Source of the DNA: Yersinia vastinensis | GTDB taxonomy: Bacteria > Pseudomonadota > Gammaproteobacteria > Enterobacterales > Enterobacteriaceae | Direction of reading: 5' to 3' | Assembly: GCF_902726565.1 (NCBI RefSeq) | Contig: NZ_CACVAF010000007.1 | Coordinates: forward strand, 212,964 to 276,963 | Length of the DNA stretch: 64,000 nucleotides | Shown: positions 20,763 through 30,915 of the stretch, piece after piece | Layout of the letters: every line of letters starts with the position of its first letter | Position numbering within the stretch: the stretch's first letter is position 1 | The notes under the pieces: generated by a model | What the model was told of the DNA's origin: nothing | Databases searched by the model: none | The model's input: only the letters and a program-made list of their open reading frames with translations | Position numbers and translations under genes: made by a program

Positions 20763-22100
20763 TTATTCTTTAAAATCATTCGCATCTAGCTCATGGCGTG
20801 ACAACAATTTATAAAATTCGGTCCGGTTACGTCCGGCCATACGAGCCGCCTGAGTCACATTACCTTTGGTGATTTGTAATAGTTTACGCAAATAATTCAA
20901 TTCAAATTGATTGCGCGCCTCTACAAAGGTCGGTAATGCCGTATTTTCCCCTTCCAATGCCTGCTCAACCAACGCTTCACTGATAACTGGGGCTGAGGTT
21001 AATGCTACACATTGTTCAATAACGTTCACCAACTGGCGCACGTTGCCCGGCCAACTGGCGGTCATCAGCCGTTTCATGGCGTCAGTGGAGAAGCTACGGA
21101 CAAAAGGCTTATGACGTTTGGCGGACTCACGTAACAAATGATTAGCCAACAACGGAATATCTTCTGCGCGCTCATGCAGCGCCGGGATTTTGAGATTCAC
21201 GACATTCAAACGATAGTAGAGATCTTCACGGAATTCATTCTTTGCCATCGCTTTTGGTAAGTCGCGGTGAGTGGCTGAAATCACCCGCACATCAATACTT
21301 AAATCGCGGTTACTGCCTAATGGACGCACTTTGCGTTCCTGCAATACGCGCAACAATTTTACCTGTAGAGACAACGGCATATCGCCAATTTCATCCAAGA
21401 ATAGCGTGCCACCCTCTGCGGCCTGGAATAGCCCTTCACGGCTACTGACCGCACCAGTAAACGCCCCTTTGGCATGACCGAATAACTCAGATTCCAGCAA
21501 CTGTTCCGGCAATGCACCGCAGTTGATCGCGATGAAGGCTTTTTTCGCCCGAGGACTGGCGGCATGAATCGCTTGAGCCAGCACTTCTTTACCGGTGCCG
21601 CTTTGCCCATTAATCAGCACGCTGACATCCGATTGCGCCACCATTTTAGCCTGCTCGAGCAAACGCAACATCACCGGGCTACGAGTCACAATCTCTTCGC
21701 GCCAGCTATCATCACCAGCAGGAATAGACAGTTCTAACGCTGCATCAATTGCTTTATATAAAGCGTCGCGATCCACTGGTTTGGTTAGGAAGCTAAATAC
21801 CCCCTGCTGTGTGGCGGCCACTGCATCAGGAATGGAGCCATGAGCAGTCAAAATAATCACCGGCATACCGGGCTGATGCTTCTGAATTTCAGCGAACAGC
21901 GCCATGCCGTCCATTTCATCCATTCGCAAGTCGCTGATAACCAGATCAATCTTCTCACGCATTAACAGACGCAATGCTTCCTGCCCACTTTCCGCAGTGG
22001 TGACATTAAACCCTTCACTGGTTAAACGCATTCCCAGCAGCTTAAGTAAGCTGGGGTCGTCATCAACCAGCAGTAGATTGGCCGGTTTGCGTGGCGTCAT
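20763..22100 (-). CDS. glrR: Sigma-54-dependent response regulator GlrR (QseF)
   Basis: NtrC-type activator phosphorylated by GlrK. It activates sigma-54 transcription of the small RNA gene glmY. It has 445 residues from the ATG at 22100, preceded by AAGGA: a receiver domain with phospho-acceptor D57, an AAA+ domain with Walker A GQSGTGKE and the sigma-54 contact loop GAFTGA, and a C-terminal Fis-type helix-turn-helix (NVTQAARMAGRNRTEFYKLL). Its start overlaps the end of qseG by 38 bp. Confidence 0.95.
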   Translation of the reverse strand: MTPRKPANLLLVDDDPSLLKLLGMRLTSEGFNVTTAESGQEALRLLMREKIDLVISDLRMDEMDGMALFAEIQKHQPGMPVIILTAHGSIPDAVAATQQGVFSFLTKPVDRDALYKAIDAALELSIPAGDDSWREEIVTRSPVMLRLLEQAKMVAQSDVSVLINGQSGTGKEVLAQAIHAASPRAKKAFIAINCGALPEQLLESELFGHAKGAFTGAVSSREGLFQAAEGGTLFLDEIGDMPLSLQVKLLRVLQERKVRPLGSNRDLSIDVRVISATHRDLPKAMAKNEFREDLYYRLNVVNLKIPALHERAEDIPLLANHLLRESAKRHKPFVRSFSTDAMKRLMTASWPGNVRQLVNVIEQCVALTSAPVISEALVEQALEGENTALPTFVEARNQFELNYLRKLLQITKGNVTQAARMAGRNRTEFYKLLSRHELDANDFKE

Positions 22101-23109
22101 GAGATTCCTTATTCGTCGCAGGTGGGACATCTGTAGGTGGTACGGCTGGCGGCGCATAGGTATCAGCCGGTTTCTCTACCGGTTGCGGCGCAGGTTTGCT
22201 GTCGACTTGAGGCGCCACTGGCTTATTCTCAGCCGGTGTGGTTTCCGCAGGCTTGGCCTCAGTTGGCTTAGTCTCCGCAGGTTTGACCTCGGCTGGCTGA
22301 CTTTCAGCAGGCTTCACTTCCGACTTAGTATCTGATGGTTTACTTTCTACAGCTTTGCTTTCAAGTGGTTTAGCCTCAACAGGTTTAGCGGGTTCCGCTT
22401 TTGGTTGAGGTTTGACTTCGGCGGGTTTAGGCACCGCAGATGCTGCTGCCTTGCTATCCACGTCAGTCTCAGGAATTTCATTTTGTAACTGCTTGCGCGA
22501 TGAAAGTTGGCGTTCGATATCGGTAAGGTTTTCTAACTTACGAGTGGTATCCAGCAAATTGTATTGCAAGCGAACCTGACTTTCTCGCAGCCGGTCAATT
22601 TGAGCATCAGACTCCTCTTGTAAGCGCTGATAACGCGTGCGTTCTTCCGCTAAGGAGATGCGCAGAACTTGCTGCTCACGCCACAATTGAATCAGTGGAC
22701 GTACCGCACCAGGGAAGCTTTGGCTATAACTGTTCAAGCGCTCAACCACTTGGCGACGCTCTGCAATCGTAGGCTCAGAGCTACTCAGCAAAATGCCCTG
22801 TTTAAAGGCAGCAGACCACGTTACGACCGATAATGTTTTCGCCAGCGCGCGCGCTTGAGTTGAGCCTAGTCGCTCGGCACAATCCATCGCCCGCAACCAG
22901 TAAAGGGAGTTTTCAAGTGTCTCTTTATCATCGAGATCCCACAGCACATCACAGGATAGTGTCCGGTAATCAACGATTTTAGTTTCGGGTATCACCATCT
23001 GAACCGCTTGTGAAAAACGGCTACTGGCCGGGTTATCCGTACACCCGGTAAGTAATAGAGGGGCCAGCAATAAAGCTCGCCAAAAAACACCCATGCCAAG
23101 CCTGCCCAT
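22063..23109 (-). CDS. qseG: Lipoprotein QseG with extended C-terminal repeat region
   Basis: Outer-membrane lipoprotein that interacts with GlrK (QseE) and dampens the GlmY cascade in E. coli. The signal peptide ends in the lipobox LLTGC. The middle has a coiled coil ending DTTRKLENLTDIERQLSSRK, as in QseG. The C-terminal 110 or so residues are low complexity, built of PAEVKP/PAETKP repeats, making it far longer than E. coli QseG (about 237). The frame opens at 23187. I prefer the start near 23109 because it gives a normal 22-residue signal peptide; 23094 (AGG 6 bp upstream) is also possible. Confidence 0.85.
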   Translation of the reverse strand: MGRLGMGVFWRALLLAPLLLTGCTDNPASSRFSQAVQMVIPETKIVDYRTLSCDVLWDLDDKETLENSLYWLRAMDCAERLGSTQARALAKTLSVVTWSAAFKQGILLSSSEPTIAERRQVVERLNSYSQSFPGAVRPLIQLWREQQVLRISLAEERTRYQRLQEESDAQIDRLRESQVRLQYNLLDTTRKLENLTDIERQLSSRKQLQNEIPETDVDSKAAASAVPKPAEVKPQPKAEPAKPVEAKPLESKAVESKPSDTKSEVKPAESQPAEVKPAETKPTEAKPAETTPAENKPVAPQVDSKPAPQPVEKPADTYAPPAVPPTDVPPATNKESHDATQTGQSTAG

Positions 23110-23190
23110 AGGCATTGCCGTTACCGTTGGCGTAGGACATAAAAAGACGGTCTTTTTAATAATGTTGCGCATAGACCATTTGTACATTAG

Positions 23191-24627
23191 TTATTCATTC
23201 TCGGCGGTTAATGGCAATTCAATACGGAAGCAAACTGCGGCGTAATCCACAGACACCAATTGCAAGTCGCCCTGCATACGTTTGATGCAGTCTTGAGCAA
23301 TACTCAAACCCAGCCCGCTGCCTTTGACGGCCCCTTTTCGCTGATGGCTTCCCTGAAAAAAAGGCTCAAATATCATGGTTTCTTCTGATACCGGAATCGA
23401 CGCTCCAGTATTAGCGATATCAATTTGTACGCGGTTATTCACCTGACGGCTACGGATCCAAATGGTACCGGATTCCTCGCCATAGTGCACCGCATTGGAG
23501 TAGAGATTATCTAATACCCGCATCAATAATGTCGGATCTGCCCAACAAATGTCCGCCTGAAGATCCATCTCAGTACGAATCATCTTTGCTCGGGCTGGTA
23601 GGCTGTGCGCGGCAATCACATCTTCGACCATCTCAAGTAGTTCCACATTTTCAAGTTCACCGGGGCCATCCGCTAATTTACGGTTATAGTCCAATAATTG
23701 CTCAATTAATAATTGTAGATGGCGGCTACTATTGTCGAGGATGGCGACCACCTCTTTTTGATCTTGAGTTAATGGCCCGGCAACTTCATCGGCAAGCAGT
23801 TCCGTTCCTTCACGCATACTGGCCAATGGTGTTTTCAACTCATGGGATATATGGCGCAAAAACTCGTGGCGCTGCGATTCTAACCAAGCTAAACGTTCAC
23901 TGAGCCAAATAATACGCTGCGCTAATGAACGTAACTCTCGTGGCCCTTTAAATAACGCCGTATTACCCAGTGGCCGCCCTTCTCCCAAGCGGTTAATCAT
24001 TCGTTCTATGCCTTTAACCGGCCCGATAATCATACGGGTGAATAGCACCACCAGCAGCACACTCACCAAAAACAGTAATAGGGATTGCCAACCAAAGAAT
24101 TGGCCGCGCTCGGCGATATCTTTTTGTAACTGTTGCCCACGGGAGAAAATCACATCACGGGTGGCCTGTACCATTTCGGCATTTGAGCGAGAGAACTGCT
24201 CTAATAAAAGAGAAGCATTTTGCTCTGGCCCACTATTTTTACATTGGATATCAGAAAGTTGTGTCAACAAGTCACGTAAAGTCTGGTAATAACGAACATC
24301 GGGCAGAATAGAGGCATGAGCATCAAGCATTTGGGCATATTGTTTACGCTGATGCTGATAGAGCTTCGCCAATGTTGCATCATCAAGTACACAATATTGA
24401 CGATAACTGCGTTCCATTTCGAGCGCGATACTGGTCATCGCCTCACTACGCCGTGCATCTGCCAGCGTCGTGCGATTAATATCAGCCGCCTGAGTGCTTA
24501 AATGGTCAAGGCTCTGATACGCCTGATATGCCAGCACCAATAAAGGGAGCAGCACCAACAGAAACGCCATGAGCACCAATTGACGTAAAGAACGGGGGAA
24601 CAAACGCCATCTTTTCAACGAAATCAT
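23191..24627 (-). CDS. glrK: Sensor histidine kinase GlrK (QseE)
   Basis: Membrane sensor kinase that phosphorylates GlrR and responds to envelope signals. It has 478 residues: transmembrane helix 1 near residues 15-35, a periplasmic domain, transmembrane helix 2 followed by a HAMP-like linker (RMIIGPVKGIERMINRLGEG), the H-box with the phospho-histidine in LRHISHELKTPLASMREG, and an ATPase with the N-box NLYSNAVHYG and GSGLGLSIAQDC. The ATG at 24627 has AGGT at good spacing; one at 24642 does not. It is encoded downstream of the GlrR-activated glmY. Confidence 0.95.
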   Translation of the reverse strand: MISLKRWRLFPRSLRQLVLMAFLLVLLPLLVLAYQAYQSLDHLSTQAADINRTTLADARRSEAMTSIALEMERSYRQYCVLDDATLAKLYQHQRKQYAQMLDAHASILPDVRYYQTLRDLLTQLSDIQCKNSGPEQNASLLLEQFSRSNAEMVQATRDVIFSRGQQLQKDIAERGQFFGWQSLLLFLVSVLLVVLFTRMIIGPVKGIERMINRLGEGRPLGNTALFKGPRELRSLAQRIIWLSERLAWLESQRHEFLRHISHELKTPLASMREGTELLADEVAGPLTQDQKEVVAILDNSSRHLQLLIEQLLDYNRKLADGPGELENVELLEMVEDVIAAHSLPARAKMIRTEMDLQADICWADPTLLMRVLDNLYSNAVHYGEESGTIWIRSRQVNNRVQIDIANTGASIPVSEETMIFEPFFQGSHQRKGAVKGSGLGLSIAQDCIKRMQGDLQLVSVDYAAVCFRIELPLTAENE

Positions 24628-24726
24628 CTCATTACCTATCATTCTGTTGTGATGCTAACTGACTCTGTCAGGATTACAATGCTTGTGATTCATTTAACGC
24701 TGACATGCCCAGAGTCGAGATAAAAA

Positions 24727-24762
24727 AAAAGCACTTAGCGTTGAGCAAAGTGCTTTAAATTG
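24727..24762 (-). terminator. Rho-independent terminator between glmY and glrK
   Basis: On the minus strand AAAGCACTTTG and CTAAGTGCTTT arms form a hairpin followed by nine T residues. It lies between the glmY gene and glrK, so it may separate sRNA transcription from the two-component genes or attenuate read-through. Confidence 0.8.
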
Positions 24763-24869
24763 ATGAATATAATTTATCCATTATCGTCAGAATCATCATC
24801 AGACCTGCTTTTATAATAAGTTGCAGCGAAAATGGAGAACTTTATCTATCTTTAACAGTAATCAGATGT

Positions 24870-24899
24870 GACAACGGGGCAATAAATTGCCCCGTCGCA
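24870..24899. repeat. Inverted repeat downstream of glmY
   Basis: Perfect CGGGGCAAT/ATTGCCCCG arms around AA, extended by ACAA/GTCG flanks. No T-run follows on either strand, so it is not a classical terminator. It lies between the glmY 3' region and the terminator at 24727. Confidence 0.6.
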
Positions 24900-24996
24900 G
24901 AATATGTGGATGCCCTTAAACATCGTCTCCAGTTTGATGAAGCCAAGGCAATCATCGGGAGGATGAGACGAATAGCATCCAGACATGTCCAAAATT

Positions 24997-25186
24997 GATG
25001 AACCATTCATCACAGTAGGACATAGGCGGCACCTCACTCAACGTGTCGTCCGATGTTTGATAAAGTGTATTCACACGATATCGGTTTAGGTGGACGATAG
25101 GTACCAGTCTTAGGCATCATTCGGTGGCTTATGAAGCGCATATTCCGCTTTACAGCGGGACTATCATAAAAAGTGAATGAGCAACT
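24997..25186 (-). ncRNA. glmY: Small regulatory RNA GlmY
   Basis: GlmY sequesters the adaptor RapZ so that the related sRNA GlmZ can activate glmS. The minus-strand sequence begins AGTTGCTCATTCAC, where GCTCATTC can pair with GAATGATGC about 65 nt later to form the first stem. Further on are the CGTCC/GGACG stem and the segment CACGTTGAGTGAGGTGCC, resembling the GlmY/GlmZ signature CAACGTTGAGTGAAG. It lies directly upstream of glrK as in E. coli and sits behind a sigma-54 promoter. The 3' end is uncertain: a GATGAA/TTCATC hairpin near 25005 is the likely end. Confidence 0.82.
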
Positions 25187-25196
25187 GATAGTAATA

Positions 25197-25214
25197 ATGC
25201 AGTTAGCGTGCCAA
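25197..25214 (-). promoter_or_regulatory. Sigma-54 promoter of glmY
   Basis: The minus strand reads TTGGCACGCTAACTGCAT, with the -24 GG and -12 GC correctly spaced (consensus TGGCACG-N4-TTGCA). The predicted start falls within two bases of the presumed glmY 5' end. Confidence 0.85.
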
Positions 25215-25319
25215 GTTTCATAAAAATCATATAACACAATGATTTTAAATAAAAATAAATATTATCAGGAAACTAACTTTGGCATCATGTTCAGTAATTT
25301 GAGTTATTCATCTCTATTT

Positions 25320-25337
25320 TGTCGCTATTTCCCGACA
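25320..25337 (-). promoter_or_regulatory. GlrR activator site 1
   Basis: TGTC-N10-GACA (TGTCGCTATTTCCCGACA), the GlrR recognition pattern known from glmY promoters, about 105 bp upstream of the sigma-54 promoter. Confidence 0.8.
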
Positions 25338-25367
25338 CCTAACCTGACATAAAATAAAAACCATATA

Positions 25368-25380
25368 AATCAATTAATTA
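25368..25380. promoter_or_regulatory. IHF site between the GlrR boxes
   Basis: AATCAATTAATTA is a full match to WATCAANNNNTTR in an AT-rich stretch. DNA bending by IHF typically brings a sigma-54 activator to the promoter. A second full match, AATCAATAAGTTG, lies at 25452-25464. Confidence 0.55.
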
Positions 25381-25414
25381 AACGTCTCCTTTTTGAGACA
25401 GGCTTTATCCCTGT

Positions 25415-25432
25415 TGTCGCAATTTGCCGACA
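25415..25432 (-). promoter_or_regulatory. GlrR activator site 2
   Basis: A second TGTC-N10-GACA palindrome (TGTCGCAATTTGCCGACA), 95 bp from the first. The pair, with the IHF matches, forms an upstream activator array for glmY. Apart from these elements, 25215-25740 is AT-rich and shows no gene. Confidence 0.8.
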
Positions 25433-25740
25433 ATTAAAAATAGTTATTTTAAATCAATAAGTTGAGATGGAAAGAATAAACGGCGATGAAAGTTATCCTT
25501 AGCCTCACTATCAGCCCCTTCCCCACCGCTGACCACTGCTTAAATAATTATCACGTTATAAATTATGAGATTTAATCACTTCTATAAATGAGTCACGCTA
25601 ATGACCTGACTCTGGTTTCTGATGAAAAGATCGCCAAAGTGCAGAAAATAAAATACCGACAACGACTATGCCCATGACAAAGGGGCTTCATCGGTATCTG
25701 TCTCGGCGTTTCACTGACCTGTCATCTGGGAAACACTCAT

Positions 25741-26160
25741 ATGAAAATCCACTTTATCGTCATGGCCAGTGCACTGGTGGTCAGCGCCTTCGTCACCACC
25801 CAGCCATTGGCTACCCCACGCGTAAACCCAGAGTTGATCAGCATGGGTTCGGCTGCTGATAATTTTTCGGTATATGGGATCCTAACAAGTTATTGGCTCA
25901 AGGATAAACGCGGTGAGATCCCAATAATGGTGACAACCCAAGAGCACTTATTGATTACTGCTCATATATACGATCAATATGACAATGAAAAAGCGCAGAC
26001 CGCGACACTGATTAATAACCGTTCAAAGGGAATGACATTGCCATTAGAAAACTTTTCTGCCGGAGACTACCGATTAGTTATTACCTCATTAGATACAAAT
26101 CATAGACATACGGATAAAACCTACTATATGACATTAACAAATACGACTGGCGAGGATTAA
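25741..26160 (+). CDS. Small secreted protein of unknown function, first of a pair
   Basis: 139 residues with a clear Sec signal peptide (hydrophobic residues 5-22, likely cleavage after QPLA). I do not recognise the family. The mature part is predicted beta-rich, and its end (FSAGDYRLVITSLDTN, then KTYYMTLTN) resembles an immunoglobulin-like strand pattern. The next gene encodes a similar C-terminal pattern, so the two may be diverged duplicates. The ribosome site is weak (GGGA). The gene lies in an AT-rich insert between glmY and purL. Export to the periplasm is inferred. Confidence 0.65.
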   Translation: MKIHFIVMASALVVSAFVTTQPLATPRVNPELISMGSAADNFSVYGILTSYWLKDKRGEIPIMVTTQEHLLITAHIYDQYDNEKAQTATLINNRSKGMTLPLENFSAGDYRLVITSLDTNHRHTDKTYYMTLTNTTGED

Positions 26161-26205
26161 CCTCATTAATAAAATATAAATCTGTCATACAAAGGAATCT
26201 ACAGC

Positions 26206-26673
26206 ATGATAAACATTACGGTCCTGTTATTTCCCGCAGTTATCCTTTTCTCTCCTTTAGCCTTATCCAGCTTTGATAACCTCCGTAGTAGCACTAAAAT
26301 ATACAACGCCGTATCCACTGAAATTGCCCACTTACTGACGATAGCAGCAAAGCAACAACAGAACACTTTAATTAACTATAATAGTTTTCCCGAATTTGAT
26401 ATTGAGTTTACCGGTTCATATTATAATAAAGAGTCAGCGGTGTATGAAATTTCATTTACATTGGAATCACAGGGAATGTTGAATTACAACGCATATATTA
26501 TCAATAATAATGACATGGAAATGGATAATGATTTCGGATACATTAACAATAATAAGAAGAACGTAAAGTTAAAAATGAACAGTGTTCAACCGGGAACATA
26601 CCAGCTCATTATTGAACTTACAGATAATAGAAAAGAGACAAAGACCCGAACCCGGACAATAAACATTTTATAA
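26206..26673 (+). CDS. Small secreted protein of unknown function, second of a pair
   Basis: 155 residues, AT-rich codons, with a hydrophobic N-terminal signal (MINITVLLFPAVILFSPLAL). The ribosome site AAGGA is good. Unrecognised family. The end (VQPGTYQLIIELTDNRKET) parallels the end of the upstream protein, suggesting a shared beta-sandwich domain of the kind found in secreted or surface proteins. The genes are 45 bp apart and co-oriented, so probably one transcription unit. A long asparagine-rich stretch (INNNDMEMDNDFGYINNNKK) sits in the middle. Confidence 0.65.
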   Translation: MINITVLLFPAVILFSPLALSSFDNLRSSTKIYNAVSTEIAHLLTIAAKQQQNTLINYNSFPEFDIEFTGSYYNKESAVYEISFTLESQGMLNYNAYIINNNDMEMDNDFGYINNNKKNVKLKMNSVQPGTYQLIIELTDNRKETKTRTRTINIL

Positions 26674-26699
26674 ATAATTCAATACCGCTATTTGAGATT

Positions 26700-26723
26700 A
26701 AGGGGGCATATTGCCCCCTCTTT
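26700..26723 (-). terminator. Terminator after purL
   Basis: AAGGGGGCA/TGCCCCCTC hairpin, close to symmetric, between convergent genes ending at 26673 and 26727. The T-run is short on both sides, so efficiency is uncertain. Confidence 0.65.
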
Positions 26724-26726
26724 CAA

Positions 26727-29700
26727 TTAGCCTAATTGCTTACGCGCATTACGGAACATACGCATCCACGGGCTATCCTCGCCCCACTCTTCTGGGTGCC
26801 AAGAGTGACTGACTGTGCGGAAGACACGCTCAGGATGCGGCATCATAACCGTTGCACGGCCGCTAGCACTGGTCACGGCCGTAATACCATGAGCCGAACC
26901 ATTCGGGTTAGCAGGGTATTGCTCGGTGACTACGCCTTGGTTATTAACAAAGCGCAATGCCACCAGATTGTTCTGCTCTATTGTTGCCAAATGGGCCGCA
27001 TCACGAACTTCAACCTGCCCTTCACCGTGTGAAACCGCAATTGGCATACGAGAACCGGCCATATCCTGCATAAACAGTGATGGGCTATTCGCCACTTCCA
27101 CCAGACTGAAACGCGCTTCAAAGCGATCAGACACGTTGCGAACAAAGCGTGGCCAGTGCTCAGCACCGGGGATAAGATCACGCAGATTAGACATCATCTG
27201 GCAACCGTTACACACCCCCAACGCAAGCGTTTCGGAGCGATGGAAGAACGCTTCGAACTCATCACGTACACGCGTATTGAACAGGATAGACTTCGCCCAA
27301 CCTTCACCTGCACCTAATACGTCGCCGTAAGAGAAACCACCACAGGCCACTAAGGTCTGGAAGGATTGCAAATCCGTGCGCCCTGCCAGTAAGTCACTCA
27401 TATGCACGTCAACGGCATCAAAACCAGCGCGGTGGAAAGCCGCCGCCATCTCAACGTGCGAGTTGACCCCTTGCTCACGCAGCACCGCTACTTTTGGTCG
27501 CGCTTGCTTGATAATGTAAGGTGCGGCGATATCTTCAGACGGATCAAAGGTTAGCTTCACATTCAGGCCAGGATCACTTTCATCCTGTTTCGCCAGATGT
27601 TCCTGATCCGCACAATCCGGGTTATCGCGCAGACGCTGCATTTGCCAAGTGGTTTCAGCCCACCACAAGCGCAGGGTACTGCGTTTTTCGCTGTACACCA
27701 CCTCGGTGCCACTGCGGATATCAAAGATATCCCCCTCAACCGCACGCCCCAGATAGTGAATACAGTTTGCCAGACCATGCTCTGCCAACACTTTTTCCAC
27801 TGCTGCTTGCTGCTCGGCACGCACTTGAATCACAGCACCCAGTTCCTCATTAAACAACGCAGCCAATGCATCGTCACCCAAGGCCTGAATATCCGCTTGC
27901 ACGCCACAATGACCGGCAAAGGCCATTTCAGCCAACGTCACCAGCAGACCACCATCGGAGCGGTCGTGATAGGCCAGTAATGCCTGATCCGCCACTAAAC
28001 GCTGCATCGCATTGAAGAAACCAGCCAACTGTTGCACATCACGCACATCAGCAGGTTTATCCCCTAACTGACGATAAACCTGTGTCAGGGCAGTGGCCCC
28101 CAGAGCATTGTGACCTGCGCCTAAATCAATCAACAGCAGCGCATTATCACCCTTATCAGTTCGCAATTGCGGCGTGACGGTGTGGCGCACATCTTCGACG
28201 CGAGCAAATGCCGTGATTACCAGAGACAACGGCGAAGTCATTTCACGCTGCTCATCGCCCTCCTGCCAGCGGGTTTTCATCGACATAGAGTCTTTGCCCA
28301 CCGGGATGGTGATTTCCAGCGCTGGGCATAATTCTTCACCCACAGCACGCACCGCGTCATACAAACCGGCATCTTCACCTGGGTGCCCAGCAGCAGACAT
28401 CCAGTTAGCCGACAGTTTGATGCGCTTGAGTTCACCAATTTGCGTCGCCGCAATGTTGGTCAACGCTTCACCCACAGCCAGACGAGCAGAGGCCGCAAAG
28501 TCCAGCAAGGCTACTGGCGCACGTTCGCCCAGAGACATGGCTTCGCCATAGTAGCTGTCCAAACTGGCACTGGTGACGGCACAATCAGCGACCGGAATCT
28601 GCCACGGACCGACCATCTGGTCGCGAGTTACCATGCCGGTAACAGTGCGATCGCCGATGGTTATCAAGAAGGTTTTCTCAGCAACCGCCGGCAAATGCAT
28701 CACACGTTTTACTGCATCAGCAATACTGATTTCAGCCCGTTGTAGCGCCTCACCCTGTGCCTGGAGGCGGGTCACATCACGCAGCATTTTGGGCGTTTTG
28801 CCTAATAGCACATCCAGCGGCATATCAATGGGCTGATTGTTGAAATGGCGGTCATTCAAGGTCAAATGTTTTTCTTCGGTGGCTTCACCGATAACAGCAT
28901 AAGGCGCACGTTCGCGACGGCAAATTTCATCAAATTGCGCCATCTGTGCTGGAGCTACTGCCAGAACATAACGTTCTTGAGATTCGTTGCACCACACTTC
29001 CAACGGACTCATGCCCGGCTCATCGTTAAGGATGTCGCGCAGCTCAAAACGACCACCGCGACCACCGTCACTGACCAACTCAGGCATGGCATTAGATAAA
29101 CCGCCCGCACCGACATCATGAATAAACAGAATCGGGTTGTGATCGCCTAACTGCCAGCAACGGTCGATCACTTCCTGACAACGGCGTTCCATTTCTGGGT
29201 TATCGCGCTGTACTGAAGCAAAATCCAGATCCGCATCTGACTGACCGGAGGCCATGGAAGAAGCTGCACCACCGCCCAATCCAATATTCATCGCTGGCCC
29301 ACCAAGCACCACCAACTTGGCACCGACGACTATCTCACCTTTTTGCACATGATCAGCACGGATATTACCTATCCCACCAGCCAACATAATAGGCTTATGG
29401 TAGCCACGCAATTCGGTACCGTTATGGCTATTGACGCGCTCTTCATAGGTACGGAAATAGCCCAATAATGCAGGACGACCAAATTCGTTATTAAATGCCG
29501 CACCGCCTAGTGGGCCTTCGGTCATAATATCCAGCGCGGTCACAATGCGTTCTGGCTTACCGAAATTCTCTTCCCATGGCTGTTCAAAGCCCGGAATACG
29601 CAGGTTAGAAACGGAGAAACCCACCAATCCAGCTTTAGGTTTAGCGCCACGCCCGGTAGCACCTTCATCACGGATTTCGCCACCTGAGCCGGTCGCCGCC

Positions 29701-30617
29701 CCCGGCCACGGTGAAATGGCTGTTGGGTGGTTATGGGTTTCTACTTTCATCAAGATATGTGCCGCTTCCTGATGGTAGCCATAGACACCATTTTCTGGTG
29801 CCGCAAAGAAACGTCCAACCTGAGAACCTTCCATGACCGCCGCATTGTCTTTATAAGCAGACAGCACGTAATCCGGTGTGTGTTCAAAGGTATTTTTGAT
29901 CATCTTAAACAGTGTCTTAGGCTGATTCACACCGTCAATTATCCAGTCCGCATTAAAAATCTTATGGCGGCAATGCTCGGAGTTTGCCTGTGCGAACATG
30001 TACAGCTCAATATCTGTCGGATTGCGCCCAAGGCCAGTAAAAGCAGTCAGCAGATAATCGATTTCATCCGGTGCCAGTGCCAGACCCAATTTAATGTTGG
30101 CCTGCTCTAATGCACTGCGGCCCTGAGTCAGAATATCGACCCGCTGTACCGGGGCTGGCTGATGATGAGAGAACAACTGCTCAGCCTGCTGCAAATCGGT
30201 AAACACCGTTTCCATCATGCGGTCATGCAGCAACGCCGACAATTGTTGCCATTGGCTGTCATTCAGGCCCGGGCCTTGTATATAGAAAGCCAGACCGCGC
30301 TCAAGACGCAGAACCTGCGGTAAAGCACAATTGTGTGCAATATCTGTCGCTTTGGAAGACCACGGGGAAATGGTTCCGGGCCTTGGAGTAACCAGAAGTA
30401 AGCGCCCTTGTGGCGCATGTTCCGGGAGAGATGGCCCATATTGAAGCAGCCGTTGGAGTCTGGCGTGTTCTTCAGCGCTCAATGGGGCGCTGACATCGGC
30501 AAAGTGAACATATTCAGCGTAGATATCATCTACCGGCAGATGAGCGTCCTGACAACGGGACAGCAGTTTGGTAATACGAAAAGCCGACAAAGCGGGCGAA
30601 CCACGCAGTATTTCCAT
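26727..30617 (-). CDS. purL: Phosphoribosylformylglycinamidine synthase PurL
   Basis: Fourth step of purine synthesis: converts FGAR to FGAM with glutamine and ATP. Single long polypeptide of 1296 residues, the usual enterobacterial size. Order: N-terminal PurS-like domain, linker, two AIR-synthetase-like repeats containing [18 protein letters not shown] and GGGAASSM, and a C-terminal glutaminase with the nucleophile in [10 protein letters not shown] (about residue 1135) and HGEG. A PurR box lies upstream. Confidence 0.97.
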   Translation of the reverse strand: MEILRGSPALSAFRITKLLSRCQDAHLPVDDIYAEYVHFADVSAPLSAEEHARLQRLLQYGPSLPEHAPQGRLLLVTPRPGTISPWSSKATDIAHNCALPQVLRLERGLAFYIQGPGLNDSQWQQLSALLHDRMMETVFTDLQQAEQLFSHHQPAPVQRVDILTQGRSALEQANIKLGLALAPDEIDYLLTAFTGLGRNPTDIELYMFAQANSEHCRHKIFNADWIIDGVNQPKTLFKMIKNTFEHTPDYVLSAYKDNAAVMEGSQVGRFFAAPENGVYGYHQEAAHILMKVETHNHPTAISPWPGAATGSGGEIRDEGATGRGAKPKAGLVGFSVSNLRIPGFEQPWEENFGKPERIVTALDIMTEGPLGGAAFNNEFGRPALLGYFRTYEERVNSHNGTELRGYHKPIMLAGGIGNIRADHVQKGEIVVGAKLVVLGGPAMNIGLGGGAASSMASGQSDADLDFASVQRDNPEMERRCQEVIDRCWQLGDHNPILFIHDVGAGGLSNAMPELVSDGGRGGRFELRDILNDEPGMSPLEVWCNESQERYVLAVAPAQMAQFDEICRRERAPYAVIGEATEEKHLTLNDRHFNNQPIDMPLDVLLGKTPKMLRDVTRLQAQGEALQRAEISIADAVKRVMHLPAVAEKTFLITIGDRTVTGMVTRDQMVGPWQIPVADCAVTSASLDSYYGEAMSLGERAPVALLDFAASARLAVGEALTNIAATQIGELKRIKLSANWMSAAGHPGEDAGLYDAVRAVGEELCPALEITIPVGKDSMSMKTRWQEGDEQREMTSPLSLVITAFARVEDVRHTVTPQLRTDKGDNALLLIDLGAGHNALGATALTQVYRQLGDKPADVRDVQQLAGFFNAMQRLVADQALLAYHDRSDGGLLVTLAEMAFAGHCGVQADIQALGDDALAALFNEELGAVIQVRAEQQAAVEKVLAEHGLANCIHYLGRAVEGDIFDIRSGTEVVYSEKRSTLRLWWAETTWQMQRLRDNPDCADQEHLAKQDESDPGLNVKLTFDPSEDIAAPYIIKQARPKVAVLREQGVNSHVEMAAAFHRAGFDAVDVHMSDLLAGRTDLQSFQTLVACGGFSYGDVLGAGEGWAKSILFNTRVRDEFEAFFHRSETLALGVCNGCQMMSNLRDLIPGAEHWPRFVRNVSDRFEARFSLVEVANSPSLFMQDMAGSRMPIAVSHGEGQVEVRDAAHLATIEQNNLVALRFVNNQGVVTEQYPANPNGSAHGITAVTSASGRATVMMPHPERVFRTVSHSWHPEEWGEDSPWMRMFRNARKQLG

Positions 30618-30713
30618 AATCTAAGTTTCTCTCGTCTTCGAAGCGACTGGAACAGCACTTCATTGGGCGCAACAGGGGAAAACGCGCGCCATTATAGTGA
30701 ATCTAAGCCGCCG

Positions 30714-30729
30714 ACGAAACCGTTTGCGT
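30714..30729 (-). promoter_or_regulatory. PurR box of purL
   Basis: On the minus strand ACGCAAACGGTTTCGT matches the PurR consensus very well, 97 bp upstream of the purL ATG. The rest of the 298-bp gap to mltF shows no other clear element. Confidence 0.85.
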
Positions 30730-30915
30730 ATCTATTATTAATAATTGCGTCAGAAACCTCTGTCAGAGATCTACAGCGAATAGCGGATAAATAAGCACGC
30801 AATAAAGTTGCACACTGACGATTTGTTGCGCAAAATGCCACTCCCCTGGGGATTTAACCATGTTGATTTTCGCTTTACAACGCACATATAAAGAGCGCTG
30901 CCGAGAGATAACTAT

